Part shown: piece after piece, positions 1 to 8,866 of the stretch
Numbering within the stretch: the first letter of the stretch is position 1
How the letters are laid out: the number at the start of each line of letters is the position of its first letter
Assembly (NCBI GenBank): GCA_964447605.1
Contig: CAYUTA010000005.1
Location: 1 to 64,000 of the forward strand
Direction of reading: 5' to 3'
DNA: 64,000 nucleotides
From: CAYUTA01 sp964447605
GTDB taxonomy: Bacteria > Bacillota > Clostridia > Christensenellales > CAG-138
Notes under the pieces: model-generated
What the model saw: only the letters and a program-made list of their open reading frames with translations
What the model was told of the DNA's origin: nothing
The model's database searches: none
Translations under genes and position numbers: made by a program

Positions 1-65
1 GGGCTTTTTGTTTTGCCTTGCCCCGCCGCTACGGCCATTTCTTTGCCGTCGATGCTTTTTTCACG

Positions 66-1295
66 CTAAACTCCGCCGACCTCCCGGGCGGTATCCATCA
101 GGGCGTAGATGCTGAACTCGTCGCGATCCGGATACGGCGGGAACATGTTCGGCACGGTGGAACACTGGATTGACTTGGCAAACTCCAGCTCCGCGTCAAT
201 CCGCGCCGCAGTTTCCGCGATGGCCTGCTTGAGCGAGTGAACCGCGGCGTTGATGCCATTTGAAAGCATACGGAATTCCGGATTGGCGGTCACCCTGACG
301 CGCTCCTCCAGGTCCCCCGCGGTGATCTTTTCCAGCGATTCATTCACCGAATAGATGCCGCTGATGACAATTCGCCGCACCAGCCACGATATCAGCCCAA
401 ACACCGCAAGAAACAGGATAAGGTTGCTCACAACCAGAAAGACGGCCGTCTGCTGGCGCGTGGTATACAGCTCGTTTTCGGGTACCATGCCGGCAAGCCG
501 ATATGCTTCATATTGCGTCATCACGCAAAGGAAGCGCTTTCCGTCAACCTTCACAAAATGCGCCTTGCCATCCGGGAATTTTTCGGCGTCAATGCCCAAC
601 TCCGAGAGGGTTTTGCCAATAAAGCTTCGGTTGCCGTCGCTGACGACGGTTCCGTCCTGAATCACGGCGATTTCACCCGCGCTCCCAATCCGCAGGCTCG
701 GCGAAAGGTTTTTGATATCCGCCAGCACAAGGCTGGCCTGCAGGCGCTCCGGAAAAAAGCCGATCTGCACAAAACCTTTTCCATCGGCCAGGCTAAAGCC
801 GGCGTATTGCATAATCTTGCCGTCCTCATAACCGCGCGTCCGCGGATCCTGCACCATGCCTGTTCCGGGATGATCGAGCAGCTTCAAGAAATCCGCGGAT
901 TGCTCCGCGTCGGCCATGTTGTATCCGACAACCTCGGGATGCGTGGAATACGCGATCATACCGGACGCATCGATCACATGCAGCTCGTCGACATTAATCA
1001 GCCCCAGCATCCGCTCCATCCATTGTCCGTCGGCCGCGCGTTCATCGTCTTCATTGAGGAATTCCGCAAAAACCCTTGCCTTGGTCATGGCTTCCGCGCA
1101 ATTGTCCCGCAAAACGGCGGCCAGGTTTTTGTTGTTGCTTTCAATCTGTTCGCAGACGTCGTCCAGACGCTCCCGAATCAGGATTTCCGAATGTGCCAGC
1201 GACTGCCGGGTCTGAATTATGAAGGAAAGCGTCAGCGTGACCGCAAACGCAGCGGCAACAAAAAGCAACAGCCAGATTTGAAAGGTTTTGCGCAT
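66..1295 (-). pseudogene. HAMP sensor protein with PP2C (RsbU/SpoIIE-type) phosphatase domain truncated
   Basis: The 409-residue product has a membrane segment at about residues 8-28, an extracytoplasmic sensor region (about 30-285), a second membrane segment (about 287-309) and a HAMP domain (about 310-360). It ends in the opening of a PP2C/SpoIIE-type phosphatase domain (ELEFAKSIQ, then AREVGG). In that family the GG is followed by a metal-binding aspartate and the rest of the domain; here the next codons are GTT and the stop TAG. The frame reopens after the stop for 21 codons to the window edge, but these residues do not resemble PP2C. The start codon lies 11 bases after the STAS gene, with a GGGGG-type ribosome site. 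Known RsbU-like proteins dephosphorylate a STAS antagonist. As it stands this copy could sense but not dephosphorylate. A chimeric contig end is an alternative explanation. Confidence 0.75.
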
Positions 1296-1305
1296 ACGCC
1301 CCCGC

Positions 1306-1602
1306 TTACTCGATGGTCAGGATATCGACAAATCCCGTGATTTCAAACACTTCCATAATGGTTTCGTTCACGTTTTTCAGCGTCATCTCCCCCTGCCTCT
1401 GCATCACCTTCTGCGCGGCAAGCAACACGCGCAGCCCCGAGGAGGAAAGGTATTCCAGTCCAGAAAAGTCCAGTATCAGCCTGCTCACGCCGTCGAGCGA
1501 GCGCTTCAGGTCCACCTCGAATTCCGGCGCCGTGACGGTGTCGAGCCTGCCGGTCAGCGTATAGGTCAAAGCGCCGTCTGCGGTCTGTTTTTCAATGGTC
1601 AT
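1306..1602 (-). CDS. STAS-domain anti-sigma factor antagonist
   Basis: This is a 98-residue single STAS domain of the SpoIIAA/RsbV type. The signature DFSGLEYLSSSGLR holds the serines that an anti-sigma kinase normally phosphorylates. I chose the start at MTIEKQ because AAGGGGGG lies about ten bases upstream; an ORF beginning 13 codons earlier would swallow that ribosome site. It is the first gene of a two-gene operon with the downstream sensor/phosphatase, the usual arrangement for partner switching. No sigma factor or anti-sigma kinase is adjacent, so the controlled output is unknown. Confidence 0.88.
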   Translation of the reverse strand: MTIEKQTADGALTYTLTGRLDTVTAPEFEVDLKRSLDGVSRLILDFSGLEYLSSSGLRVLLAAQKVMQRQGEMTLKNVNETIMEVFEITGFVDILTIE

Positions 1603-1697
1603 ACCAATCTTGCCCCCCTTATACGTACAGTTGTCAAGCATTGCGGCATCACCATATATCCCGGTTAAACATTGGCCGAATGTGGTAAATTCAGTTT

Positions 1698-1726
1698 ATT
1701 ATACATAAAAATGGCGGAAAAGTCAC
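1698..1726 (-). promoter_or_regulatory. Sigma-A-type promoter of the STAS/sensor operon
   Basis: On the minus strand GTGACT at 1726-1721 and a perfect TATAAT at 1703-1698 are separated by 17 bases. The predicted transcript starts near 1691, giving a leader of about 90 bases before the STAS start. Confidence 0.6.
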
Positions 1727-1752
1727 AAAATTATCTCAGACAAAATCCATTA

Positions 1753-1781
1753 TTTTCATTCGCGCGCGGCGCATGTATAAT
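1753..1781 (+). promoter_or_regulatory. Promoter giving a predicted leaderless transcript
   Basis: TTTTCA at 1753-1758 and a perfect TATAAT at 1776-1781 are 17 bases apart. The ATG at 1788 begins only six bases after the -10 box, exactly where transcription should start. No Shine-Dalgarno sequence could fit in the RNA. Confidence 0.65.
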
Positions 1782-1787
1782 GTTTCT

Positions 1788-4700
1788 ATGAAAGCAACGG
1801 ATAACGAATGGATCAAGACGCTCGGCGGCACGCTGTATTCCGGCTTTGCCGCACAGGCCGGTATGGGAAAACGCATGTTCAAAATCATGCTGGAGGAGAC
1901 GCGCGTGCTCCGTACGCTTGCGGCGCAGCGTTGGGATGCAACCAATGTCTGCCATGCCGCGCTCGATGCGTGCGCGCCGCTTATGCTGCGGCTTTGCGAT
2001 GAGCCGGACGGCGGCTGGCTTGCAGCTGTTTACGAGCGCCTGTGCTATGGCCTGTTCCCCGCCGCGCAGCCGTCCGCGCCCCCGGCGGGGCGGACCAACG
2101 CAATCGGTTTTTACATAACCGTGCTGCGCGCGGCCATTGCGCACGAAGCGGCGCTGCGCCCTTACGACCCGCTCACGGACATCCGCTTTGCCACAGAGGA
2201 GGAGCGCGCCCATAGCCGCGTGCCCGAGGAATATGCCGCGTTTGAGCGTGCGGTGCGCGACGCGGGATACGTCGAGACCATGCGCCTTGCGCGTGAAATC
2301 CTGTCGTTTGACCCGCTTTCCCACACGGCGGGCGTGCATCACGTCGCGGTACATATGGCGCGCCAGGCCGCGGCGGCCGGCATCCCTGTGGACGTCGCAC
2401 TGGTTTCCGCCGCGTCGCTCAGCCATGACATCGGCAAATTCGGCTGTCGGAACGATGACGCAAAGCGCATCCCGTACCTGCATTATTATTTTACGGATCA
2501 GTGGCTGCAGCGCTATCATCTGCCGCAGATCGCGCACATTGCGGCAAATCACAGCACGTGGGATCTGGAGTTCGAAAATCTGCCGATCGAATCGCTCATG
2601 CTCATTTATGCGGACTTTCGCGTGCGCGGCACGCGCTATGGCGAAGGCAACGAGACCATCCGCATTCATACGCTCGCCGAAGCCGGCGAACTCATATTTG
2701 GCAAGCTTTCCAACATGGACGCAAAGAAACGCCGCCGCTACAGCCGCGTTTACCGCAAGCTATGCGACTTTGAGGGATATCTGATAGAGCAGTCCATAAA
2801 TCCCGATCCGGCTTCGGACACGCCGCTGCCTGTGCGCCATACCGACGTTGCGCTGCAAAATGACGCTGAAGCGGTCCGCACGCTCACGCACATGGCCGTA
2901 GAATACAACATCCGCCTGATGCACTCCGTCAGCACAAGCGCATCGTTTGAGCGGCTGCTCGAGCGAGCGCGCAGCGAAAAGAATCTTGAGAGTATCCGCA
3001 CCTATCTCAACCTGTTCGACGAATATTTTACCTACATGAGCCGCGAGCACAAGCTGCTGCTGCTCAATTTCCTCTATGAGCTGCTGATGCATCATGAAAG
3101 CGACGTGCGCAGACAGGCTGGTAAGCTGATGGGCCGTATTCTGGCAAACAGCGGACTGCAATACCGCAAGGAGCTGCCCGAACACGCGCCGGAAACCGCC
3201 ATCGCGCCCACGCTCTGTGAAATGCTCGGCCAATGCGCGGCGCTGTGGAAATCGTTTCTCGACCTGTTGATCGAGCCTGACCCAAAGATTACCAAACGGC
3301 ATGCCACGCGCATTTGCAATTCCCTGAAGGTTGTGGTCGGCAGCGTGTTTGATTCATGTAAGTGCAGGGATGTGCGCATGTATCTTGCCCCCTACCTGCG
3401 CCGGCTGACGCAAGATGCGCCGACAGACCGCTTTCCGCTGTGCGACAGCATTGTGCACGTACCTGCCGGCCTGTTCTCCGCCGAGGAGCTGAATATGCTG
3501 ATCGCCTTTGCCGCCCCCATGCTGCGCGACGATAAGCAGCGCCTGCAGGTCTGCGCCCTGCGCGCGCTCATCTACCTTGCCCAAAACCGGCTGGGCGAGG
3601 TGCGCAGCGGCATTTCCGCCCTGCTTGCAAGCGTGCGCTTTGCCGGGGACAGCGCGGCGGCCTGTCTTGCCGCAAAGCTCAACAGCTTGCTCGGCGTCGG
3701 CGTGCGCACCCCCGCACATGAACTGTTTGGCGTCAATGCCGTGTCGGAGCTGTATTTGGATAACCTCAAGTCGGCGGTTCACTGGGTGGTAAAGGTCGCC
3801 AACATCGACCGCCTGGCCGACTATGCCCGGGCCTTCCCATCCGACGCTTTCCATGTTGCCTCGCACCTGAGCAACCTTTTGCTCATCTCCGAGCATCTTC
3901 CCGTCCGCGAACACGCGGGCCGTGCGCTGGCGGAACTGACCCCGTGCCTGAGCGTCGACCAGTGCAACGAAATCGTCGTGGATCTGTGCCGCGGGCTGGA
4001 GGCCGGACAGGCCGAATTTTCCAGGTACGTCCCCCCCTGTCTGAGCGTGCTGGCGCGCCATCTTCCGGCTACCGAGCAGGAGGAGACCATCTCCCTTTTA
4101 GAGCGCATGGTGCGCTCGAGCAATGCGCGGGCCGCAAGCGCGGCGCTGGCGACCTTCGGCGCATTTCTAAGCGGATTGACCTCCGACAGCGACGAGCACG
4201 ACCTCTTTTTAAGCCGTCGAAGCGAACGCATTGTCGGCATACTGATGGCGGGGCTGGCGCACTTTGACGACGCGGTGCACCGCACGGCGTTCTCCGTTCT
4301 CTGCCGCGGTGTGTTCAGCGCCGAAAGCCTGCCGTTGTCACGGCGTCGCGCGCTCTTTTTGCAGATCAACAAAAAAGGGCTCACCATTATCCGGGAGCGC
4401 GCCGGCAACGACGTCACGTTCTTCAACACGGCCGCGATGTTGAATCACCTGTACCGCATGATTATCGACTGCGAGGTGCTGCTTGGGCCGTTTGCCTTCC
4501 CGCAACCCGGCGCGGCTGCGTTCTTCCCCGGCACATTCGACCCGTTTTCCAGCGGACATAAGCGCATCGTAACCGAAATTCGCGCGCTCGGCATGGAAGT
4601 ATACCTTGCCGTAGACGAATTCTCCTGGTCCAAACGCACCCAGCCCAAGCTGCTGCGCCGCCAGATTGCGTTGATGTCCGTGGCAGACTGCGCGGGCGTA

Positions 4701-6587
4701 TATCTGTTTCCGGACGATATCCCCATCAATATTGCAAATCCAGACGATCTGACGCGGCTGAAGCATCTGTTCGGCGGCCGGCAGGTTTATATCGTGGCCG
4801 GCAGCGACGTGATTGAAAACGCCTCCGCCTATGCCGACCCAAAAAACCGGAACGGCGCCTGCTACATGGACCACATCCTGTTTGCGCGCGGGCGTTCCGA
4901 AACGGAACGGGAAAAACCGCCCGCGCTTGAACGGCTCCGGGGTCAGGTCGTCGAGCTGGCGCTGCCGGTGTTCTATGAGGACGTCAGCTCCACGCGCATC
5001 CGGGAGTTTATCGATAAAAATCTTGAGATTTCCATGATGGTCGATCCGATTGTAGAAGCGTTCATCCATGACAACAGCCTGTATCTGCGCGCGCCGCAGT
5101 ACAAGCGCACCATGCAGCCGACGGAGCGGATGTTCGCTTTCCTGACAGAGGCGGACGGTTCCACCGCGCGCATGCTTAAAGCCATGCCGGAGGCGTTTGC
5201 CGATCGAATGCTGCAGGCGCTGCGGAGCGGAAGCGGGCGCGCGGTTGTATGTACCGACGGCAAGGATGCGACCGCATCCGGCGCAATCTATGCGCATTCC
5301 ATCAATGCGTCCGGCCTGCTTGCCGAACTTGGCAGCATTGAACGCGCGGAATACGTGCGCATGCACACAAGCGGAAAAATCCTCTGCATCGACGGCGTGG
5401 CGTGCGGCGGCGCAGACGAGATTGCGGAGCTTGCAAACGAATTGCTCAGCAACAGTCTTGCCGACGAGCATATCTATGCGCTCTACCGTGTGCAGGGCGG
5501 GGACGATCCGCTGGCCGACGCGCTTGCGCGCAAGGGCTTTGTGCCAATCGGCGGCGACGATGAACGGGTGCTTTGCGTGGACATGCGCGCGCCGCTCGTC
5601 ATCACCTGCGACGCGTTTATGATGATGAAGGAGCCGTTCGCCTCCGATCCGGAGGTGGCCGAATGCGTGCTTCGTTCCCGCAAGCGGCTGCTTGCGGCCA
5701 TATGCGATCTTTTTCCAGGCGAGCTGGTGCTAGCTTACGACACCGCGCGCATCAATCAGGCGCTGATTCGGAAGGTGCAGCAGTACAACGGAGTGCTCGG
5801 GTTGCCGGACAAGCCGCGCCGTCTCGGGCCGTTCATGTGCGTGCCGTACGGCAAGATTATGTCCGACGTAGTCGTGCCCAACACCGTAACAAAAACGCTG
5901 CACGTTGAAAAGGTGTTCGAGCCTGACATCCGCCATTTCTCCATTGCCGAGGACCGCGGTTATTCCCCCATCCCGGGCCAGCTTGCGGCAATCCGTTCGT
6001 TCAACCGGCCCGTTTTACTCGTCGACGACCTGCTGCATAACGGTTACCGCCTTGAAAAACTCGATCCGCTGTTCAAGGAGGCGGACCTCACCGTCAAAAA
6101 GATATTGGTCGGCGTGCTGTCCGGGCGCGGGAAGGATCTCATGGATATTCAACAGCGCGATGTCGACACGGTCTATTGGATACCGAACCTGAAATACTGG
6201 TTCACCGAAACGCTCCTGTACCCGTTCATCGGCGGCGACAGCGTGCGTTCCGCGGCCGGCGCAGGGGGCGCGCTGCCATCAATCAACCTGATTCTGCCGT
6301 ATAAATCCCCAACCTATTTGCACGGCGCGTCCGTCGATGCAAAGCGCAGGCTGTGTATGACCGCCCTGCGCAACACCTACGAGATTCTGCATGTCCTCGA
6401 GCAGCGGCACCAGGCGCTGTTTACGCGCAGTCTGACGCTCTCGCGGCTCGGCGAAGTGCTGCTGAAGCCCCGCCTGCCCGACAAGGGCCGCCATGCGCGC
6501 TATGACCGGAGCGTGCCCGCTTCCTCATATATCCTCGACGACATCGAATGGATGCAGAGAATGGGAGAAGACGCATGGAATTCATAA
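1788..6587 (+). CDS. Giant multidomain protein: HD domain, helical repeats, NadD-like nucleotidyltransferase, PRTase-like C-terminus
   Basis: This 1,599-residue cytoplasmic protein reads as a domain chain. An HD-type metal hydrolase region has HHVAVHM (near residue 185), SHDIGK (near 211) and a later AANHSTW. A long alpha-helical, HEAT-like stretch runs from about 350 to 880. A nucleotidyltransferase with FFPGTFDPFSSGH (near 911) and SSTRIREF (near 1066) matches the NadD/NMNAT fold motifs. A region with possible GNAT character covers about 1120-1280. A phosphoribosyltransferase-like segment carries VLLVDDLLHNGYRL (near 1408), resembling a PRPP loop. HD proteins of the YqeK type are commonly neighbours or fusions of NadD, so a role in NAD or dinucleotide metabolism is a reasonable inference, but substrate and reaction are unknown. 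The ATG at 1788 sits six bases after TATAAT; an in-frame ATG at 1773 lies inside the promoter and was rejected. It overlaps the next gene by 13 bases. Confidence 0.85.
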   Translation: MKATDNEWIKTLGGTLYSGFAAQAGMGKRMFKIMLEETRVLRTLAAQRWDATNVCHAALDACAPLMLRLCDEPDGGWLAAVYERLCYGLFPAAQPSAPPAGRTNAIGFYITVLRAAIAHEAALRPYDPLTDIRFATEEERAHSRVPEEYAAFERAVRDAGYVETMRLAREILSFDPLSHTAGVHHVAVHMARQAAAAGIPVDVALVSAASLSHDIGKFGCRNDDAKRIPYLHYYFTDQWLQRYHLPQIAHIAANHSTWDLEFENLPIESLMLIYADFRVRGTRYGEGNETIRIHTLAEAGELIFGKLSNMDAKKRRRYSRVYRKLCDFEGYLIEQSINPDPASDTPLPVRHTDVALQNDAEAVRTLTHMAVEYNIRLMHSVSTSASFERLLERARSEKNLESIRTYLNLFDEYFTYMSREHKLLLLNFLYELLMHHESDVRRQAGKLMGRILANSGLQYRKELPEHAPETAIAPTLCEMLGQCAALWKSFLDLLIEPDPKITKRHATRICNSLKVVVGSVFDSCKCRDVRMYLAPYLRRLTQDAPTDRFPLCDSIVHVPAGLFSAEELNMLIAFAAPMLRDDKQRLQVCALRALIYLAQNRLGEVRSGISALLASVRFAGDSAAACLAAKLNSLLGVGVRTPAHELFGVNAVSELYLDNLKSAVHWVVKVANIDRLADYARAFPSDAFHVASHLSNLLLISEHLPVREHAGRALAELTPCLSVDQCNEIVVDLCRGLEAGQAEFSRYVPPCLSVLARHLPATEQEETISLLERMVRSSNARAASAALATFGAFLSGLTSDSDEHDLFLSRRSERIVGILMAGLAHFDDAVHRTAFSVLCRGVFSAESLPLSRRRALFLQINKKGLTIIRERAGNDVTFFNTAAMLNHLYRMIIDCEVLLGPFAFPQPGAAAFFPGTFDPFSSGHKRIVTEIRALGMEVYLAVDEFSWSKRTQPKLLRRQIALMSVADCAGVYLFPDDIPINIANPDDLTRLKHLFGGRQVYIVAGSDVIENASAYADPKNRNGACYMDHILFARGRSETEREKPPALERLRGQVVELALPVFYEDVSSTRIREFIDKNLEISMMVDPIVEAFIHDNSLYLRAPQYKRTMQPTERMFAFLTEADGSTARMLKAMPEAFADRMLQALRSGSGRAVVCTDGKDATASGAIYAHSINASGLLAELGSIERAEYVRMHTSGKILCIDGVACGGADEIAELANELLSNSLADEHIYALYRVQGGDDPLADALARKGFVPIGGDDERVLCVDMRAPLVITCDAFMMMKEPFASDPEVAECVLRSRKRLLAAICDLFPGELVLAYDTARINQALIRKVQQYNGVLGLPDKPRRLGPFMCVPYGKIMSDVVVPNTVTKTLHVEKVFEPDIRHFSIAEDRGYSPIPGQLAAIRSFNRPVLLVDDLLHNGYRLEKLDPLFKEADLTVKKILVGVLSGRGKDLMDIQQRDVDTVYWIPNLKYWFTETLLYPFIGGDSVRSAAGAGGALPSINLILPYKSPTYLHGASVDAKRRLCMTALRNTYEILHVLEQRHQALFTRSLTLSRLGEVLLKPRLPDKGRHARYDRSVPASSYILDDIEWMQRMGEDAWNS

Positions 6588-7507
6588 GAGCATGTCAAAA
6601 TGACGTCAGGTCCCATGGCGGGCCGCATGGTATCCGCCTGCAGCTTGCAGGCTTGGGCGATGTGGGCGGTACGCTCCTGACCGGTCTGGTCCTCCTGGGA
6701 GGCGGGCTCGTCGAGCAGATCGGCGTCTATGACCCCGACGAACGGCGTATGGCGCGCTATGAGCAGGAGATGAACCAGATTCTGCCCGTTTCCGGCAGTG
6801 CGCCGCGCGTTGTTGCGCTTGAAAAGGATATGTTGTTCGACGCATGCGACGGGTTTCTCTTTACCGCGTCGGCCGGCGTTCCGCCGGTTGGCAGCGGCGT
6901 GACGGATGTGCGCATGGCGCAATTTGAAAAAAACCGCTCGATTTTGCGGCCATATGCGGATCTGGCGGTGCAAAAGGACTATGCCGGGCTGTTCTTTCAG
7001 GTATCCGATCCGGTCGACCGGCTGTGCCTGACGGTCGCAGGCGCGGGCTTTGACGCAGACCGAATCATCGGCTGCGGACTCGGCGTGATGCTTGCCCGCG
7101 CGGATTATTGCGCACGCAGGCGTGGCGTTGCCGATTTCCTCGCGCATGGCCGCGTATACGGGCCGCACGGAAGCGGTCTGGTCGTGGCGAATGACCCGGG
7201 AGACGGTTATGACGACGCGCTTTCACGCGCGCTCACCGAGGAAGCGCTCGCCGCCAACCTGGCCGTGCGGGAAACCGGTTATAAGCCCTATATCGCGCCG
7301 GGGCTTTCCTCCGGCTGCATCACCGTATTGCGCGTGCTGACCGGCGGATGGTTCGACGGCGCGGTACATGTCGACGGCGCCTTTTTCGGCTGCCGCGCAA
7401 GGCGCACGGCAACCGGAATTGAGCGCGAGCCGTTGCCGGAGCACCCATTGCTCAGGCGGCGCATCGAGGATACCCTTCATAGGCTACGGGGATGGGCGCG
7501 CAAATAG
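6575..7507 (+). CDS. Divergent lactate/malate dehydrogenase family protein
   Basis: The 310-residue protein starts at MEFIRACQ, preceded by GGGAG at a good distance. It has the family layout: a Rossmann loop GLGDVGG near residue 26, an acidic residue after the second strand (GVYDPDE), SDPVDRLC in place of the usual NPVD, GCGLGVMLARAD in place of GTxLDSAR, and VYGPHGSG in place of GEHG. The catalytic histidine and arginine positions therefore look preserved, while surrounding residues diverge strongly. An NAD(P)-dependent oxidoreductase is likely; the substrate cannot be predicted. Its start overlaps the end of the giant fusion gene by 13 bases, so the two are translationally coupled and probably act together. 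Confidence 0.75.
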   Translation: MEFIRACQNDVRSHGGPHGIRLQLAGLGDVGGTLLTGLVLLGGGLVEQIGVYDPDERRMARYEQEMNQILPVSGSAPRVVALEKDMLFDACDGFLFTASAGVPPVGSGVTDVRMAQFEKNRSILRPYADLAVQKDYAGLFFQVSDPVDRLCLTVAGAGFDADRIIGCGLGVMLARADYCARRRGVADFLAHGRVYGPHGSGLVVANDPGDGYDDALSRALTEEALAANLAVRETGYKPYIAPGLSSGCITVLRVLTGGWFDGAVHVDGAFFGCRARRTATGIEREPLPEHPLLRRRIEDTLHRLRGWARK

Positions 7508-7609
7508 GGTATTGCATGCGTGCGCATGCCGAAACGGCACTGGCCTGCAGCGGCCTGTATCAAACCGGCCGCCCGGGGAGGCCGTCACAGGAGAGGAGCG
7601 GTAACAAAT

Positions 7610-8662
7610 ATGGCTGGACGTTTGATCGTCGTATCGCTTGGACAGCACACGCGGCTTGGCGATATTCTTGAATATGCGCTGGACGGCCGCGCATTTGACA
7701 CCGTCACGGCGGATATGCTGCCGGAGACCGGTTTGGACGGCCGCCGCATCCTGTTTGCCATTTCGTTGGACGGATATGGAATGCAGCCCGAGGCGCTTGC
7801 CTGTATGCGCTACCTGCGCGCGCATCCGCGGGCACTGGAAGGCGCCGCCGGCGCGCTGCTGCTCGACAGCGAAACGGAGTTGTACACCAAGGACCTTGCG
7901 CGCACGTTTATCCTGGATGCGAACTTTGCCGGGTGCCGCTTCATTGCCCGTCCGCTGGTGGAGGCAACAGGCAGCCTGCGTAATTTCGATGTGCTCAGCG
8001 GCATACACGGCGTAGACCGCTTCACAGCCTATCAGCGGGCCGCACGCACGCTGATTGACCGCCTGAGCGACGACGCGCCCGCCCGTGCGGAGCGGCCGAA
8101 CATCCTCATGCTGCACGCCTCCAACCGGGCAAGCTCAAACACGCTGGCGCTGGCGCTGGAGACGGCCCGGCTGCTTGCAAACACCTGCGACGTTACGGAG
8201 CTTTCGCTGCACACCGATGCAATTTATGACTGCAACGGATGCGCCTATAAGGCATGCGTGCACTATGCCGAATGGAACGCCTGCTTTTACGGCGGCGTGG
8301 TGCCCGAGGAGGTGTTTCCCGCCATTGAGCGCTGTGACGCGCTGCTGCTGTGCTGCCCAAATTACAACGATGCGCCCGGCGCACATTTTCTGGCGCTTAA
8401 CAATCGCCTCAACGCGCTGCTTCTGCGCGGCACGCCATTTCGTAAAGCCCTGTTTGCCATCGTGGTGTCCGGCTACAGCGGCGGCGACATTGTGGCCAAG
8501 CAGCTTTTGGGCGGGTATTGCCTGAATAAACCCTTCTCACTGCCTCCGCGCTTTGCCCTGCTGGAGACCGCCAGCGCGCCATGCTCCGTTTTACAGCAGC
8601 CGGGCATTGACACGCGTTTGCTTGCGTTTGCAAGGAACATAGAAGCGCAGCTGCGGCTTTAA
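7610..8662 (+). CDS. NADPH-dependent FMN reductase-like flavoprotein with extra N-terminal domain
   Basis: This is a 350-residue protein. Residues about 160-350 resemble the flavodoxin-like FMN reductase / iron-sulfur flavoprotein family: LHASNRASSNT is the likely FMN phosphate loop, CNGCAYKAC is a compact cysteine cluster, and CCPNYNDAPGAHF is the usual middle motif. The first 150 residues also look like an alpha/beta domain, without a recognisable motif. The start at MAGRLIVV is supported by GGAGAGGAGCGG upstream; the open frame extends 30 codons further without support. It lies 102 bases after the dehydrogenase homologue on the same strand and probably belongs to the same operon, suggesting redox chemistry linked to the giant fusion protein. 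Confidence 0.72.
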   Translation: MAGRLIVVSLGQHTRLGDILEYALDGRAFDTVTADMLPETGLDGRRILFAISLDGYGMQPEALACMRYLRAHPRALEGAAGALLLDSETELYTKDLARTFILDANFAGCRFIARPLVEATGSLRNFDVLSGIHGVDRFTAYQRAARTLIDRLSDDAPARAERPNILMLHASNRASSNTLALALETARLLANTCDVTELSLHTDAIYDCNGCAYKACVHYAEWNACFYGGVVPEEVFPAIERCDALLLCCPNYNDAPGAHFLALNNRLNALLLRGTPFRKALFAIVVSGYSGGDIVAKQLLGGYCLNKPFSLPPRFALLETASAPCSVLQQPGIDTRLLAFARNIEAQLRL

Positions 8663-8866
8663 CGCGCCTCGTCCGCGCAAGAAGGCTTTGTCCTGTATCG
8701 AAGGATTTGCCGAGGCGCTCGAGCCGCTTTTGTTGTTTTCTTTGACCGACTGCATTTTCTCCCGGCGTTTTCGCCGGATCGCTCGCCCTCATAAAAGGCG
8801 CAAAACTCCATGCCCGGCGGTTTTGCGGCCAGGCGAATAAACGGCGAAAAAGATGTTGTCCGGCGC

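Noticed and set aside
513..1340. Long plus-strand open frame opposite the sensor gene
   Set aside because: It is the complement of a well-supported gene, with Arg/His-rich sequence, no domain and no ribosome site. High GC produces many such shadows.
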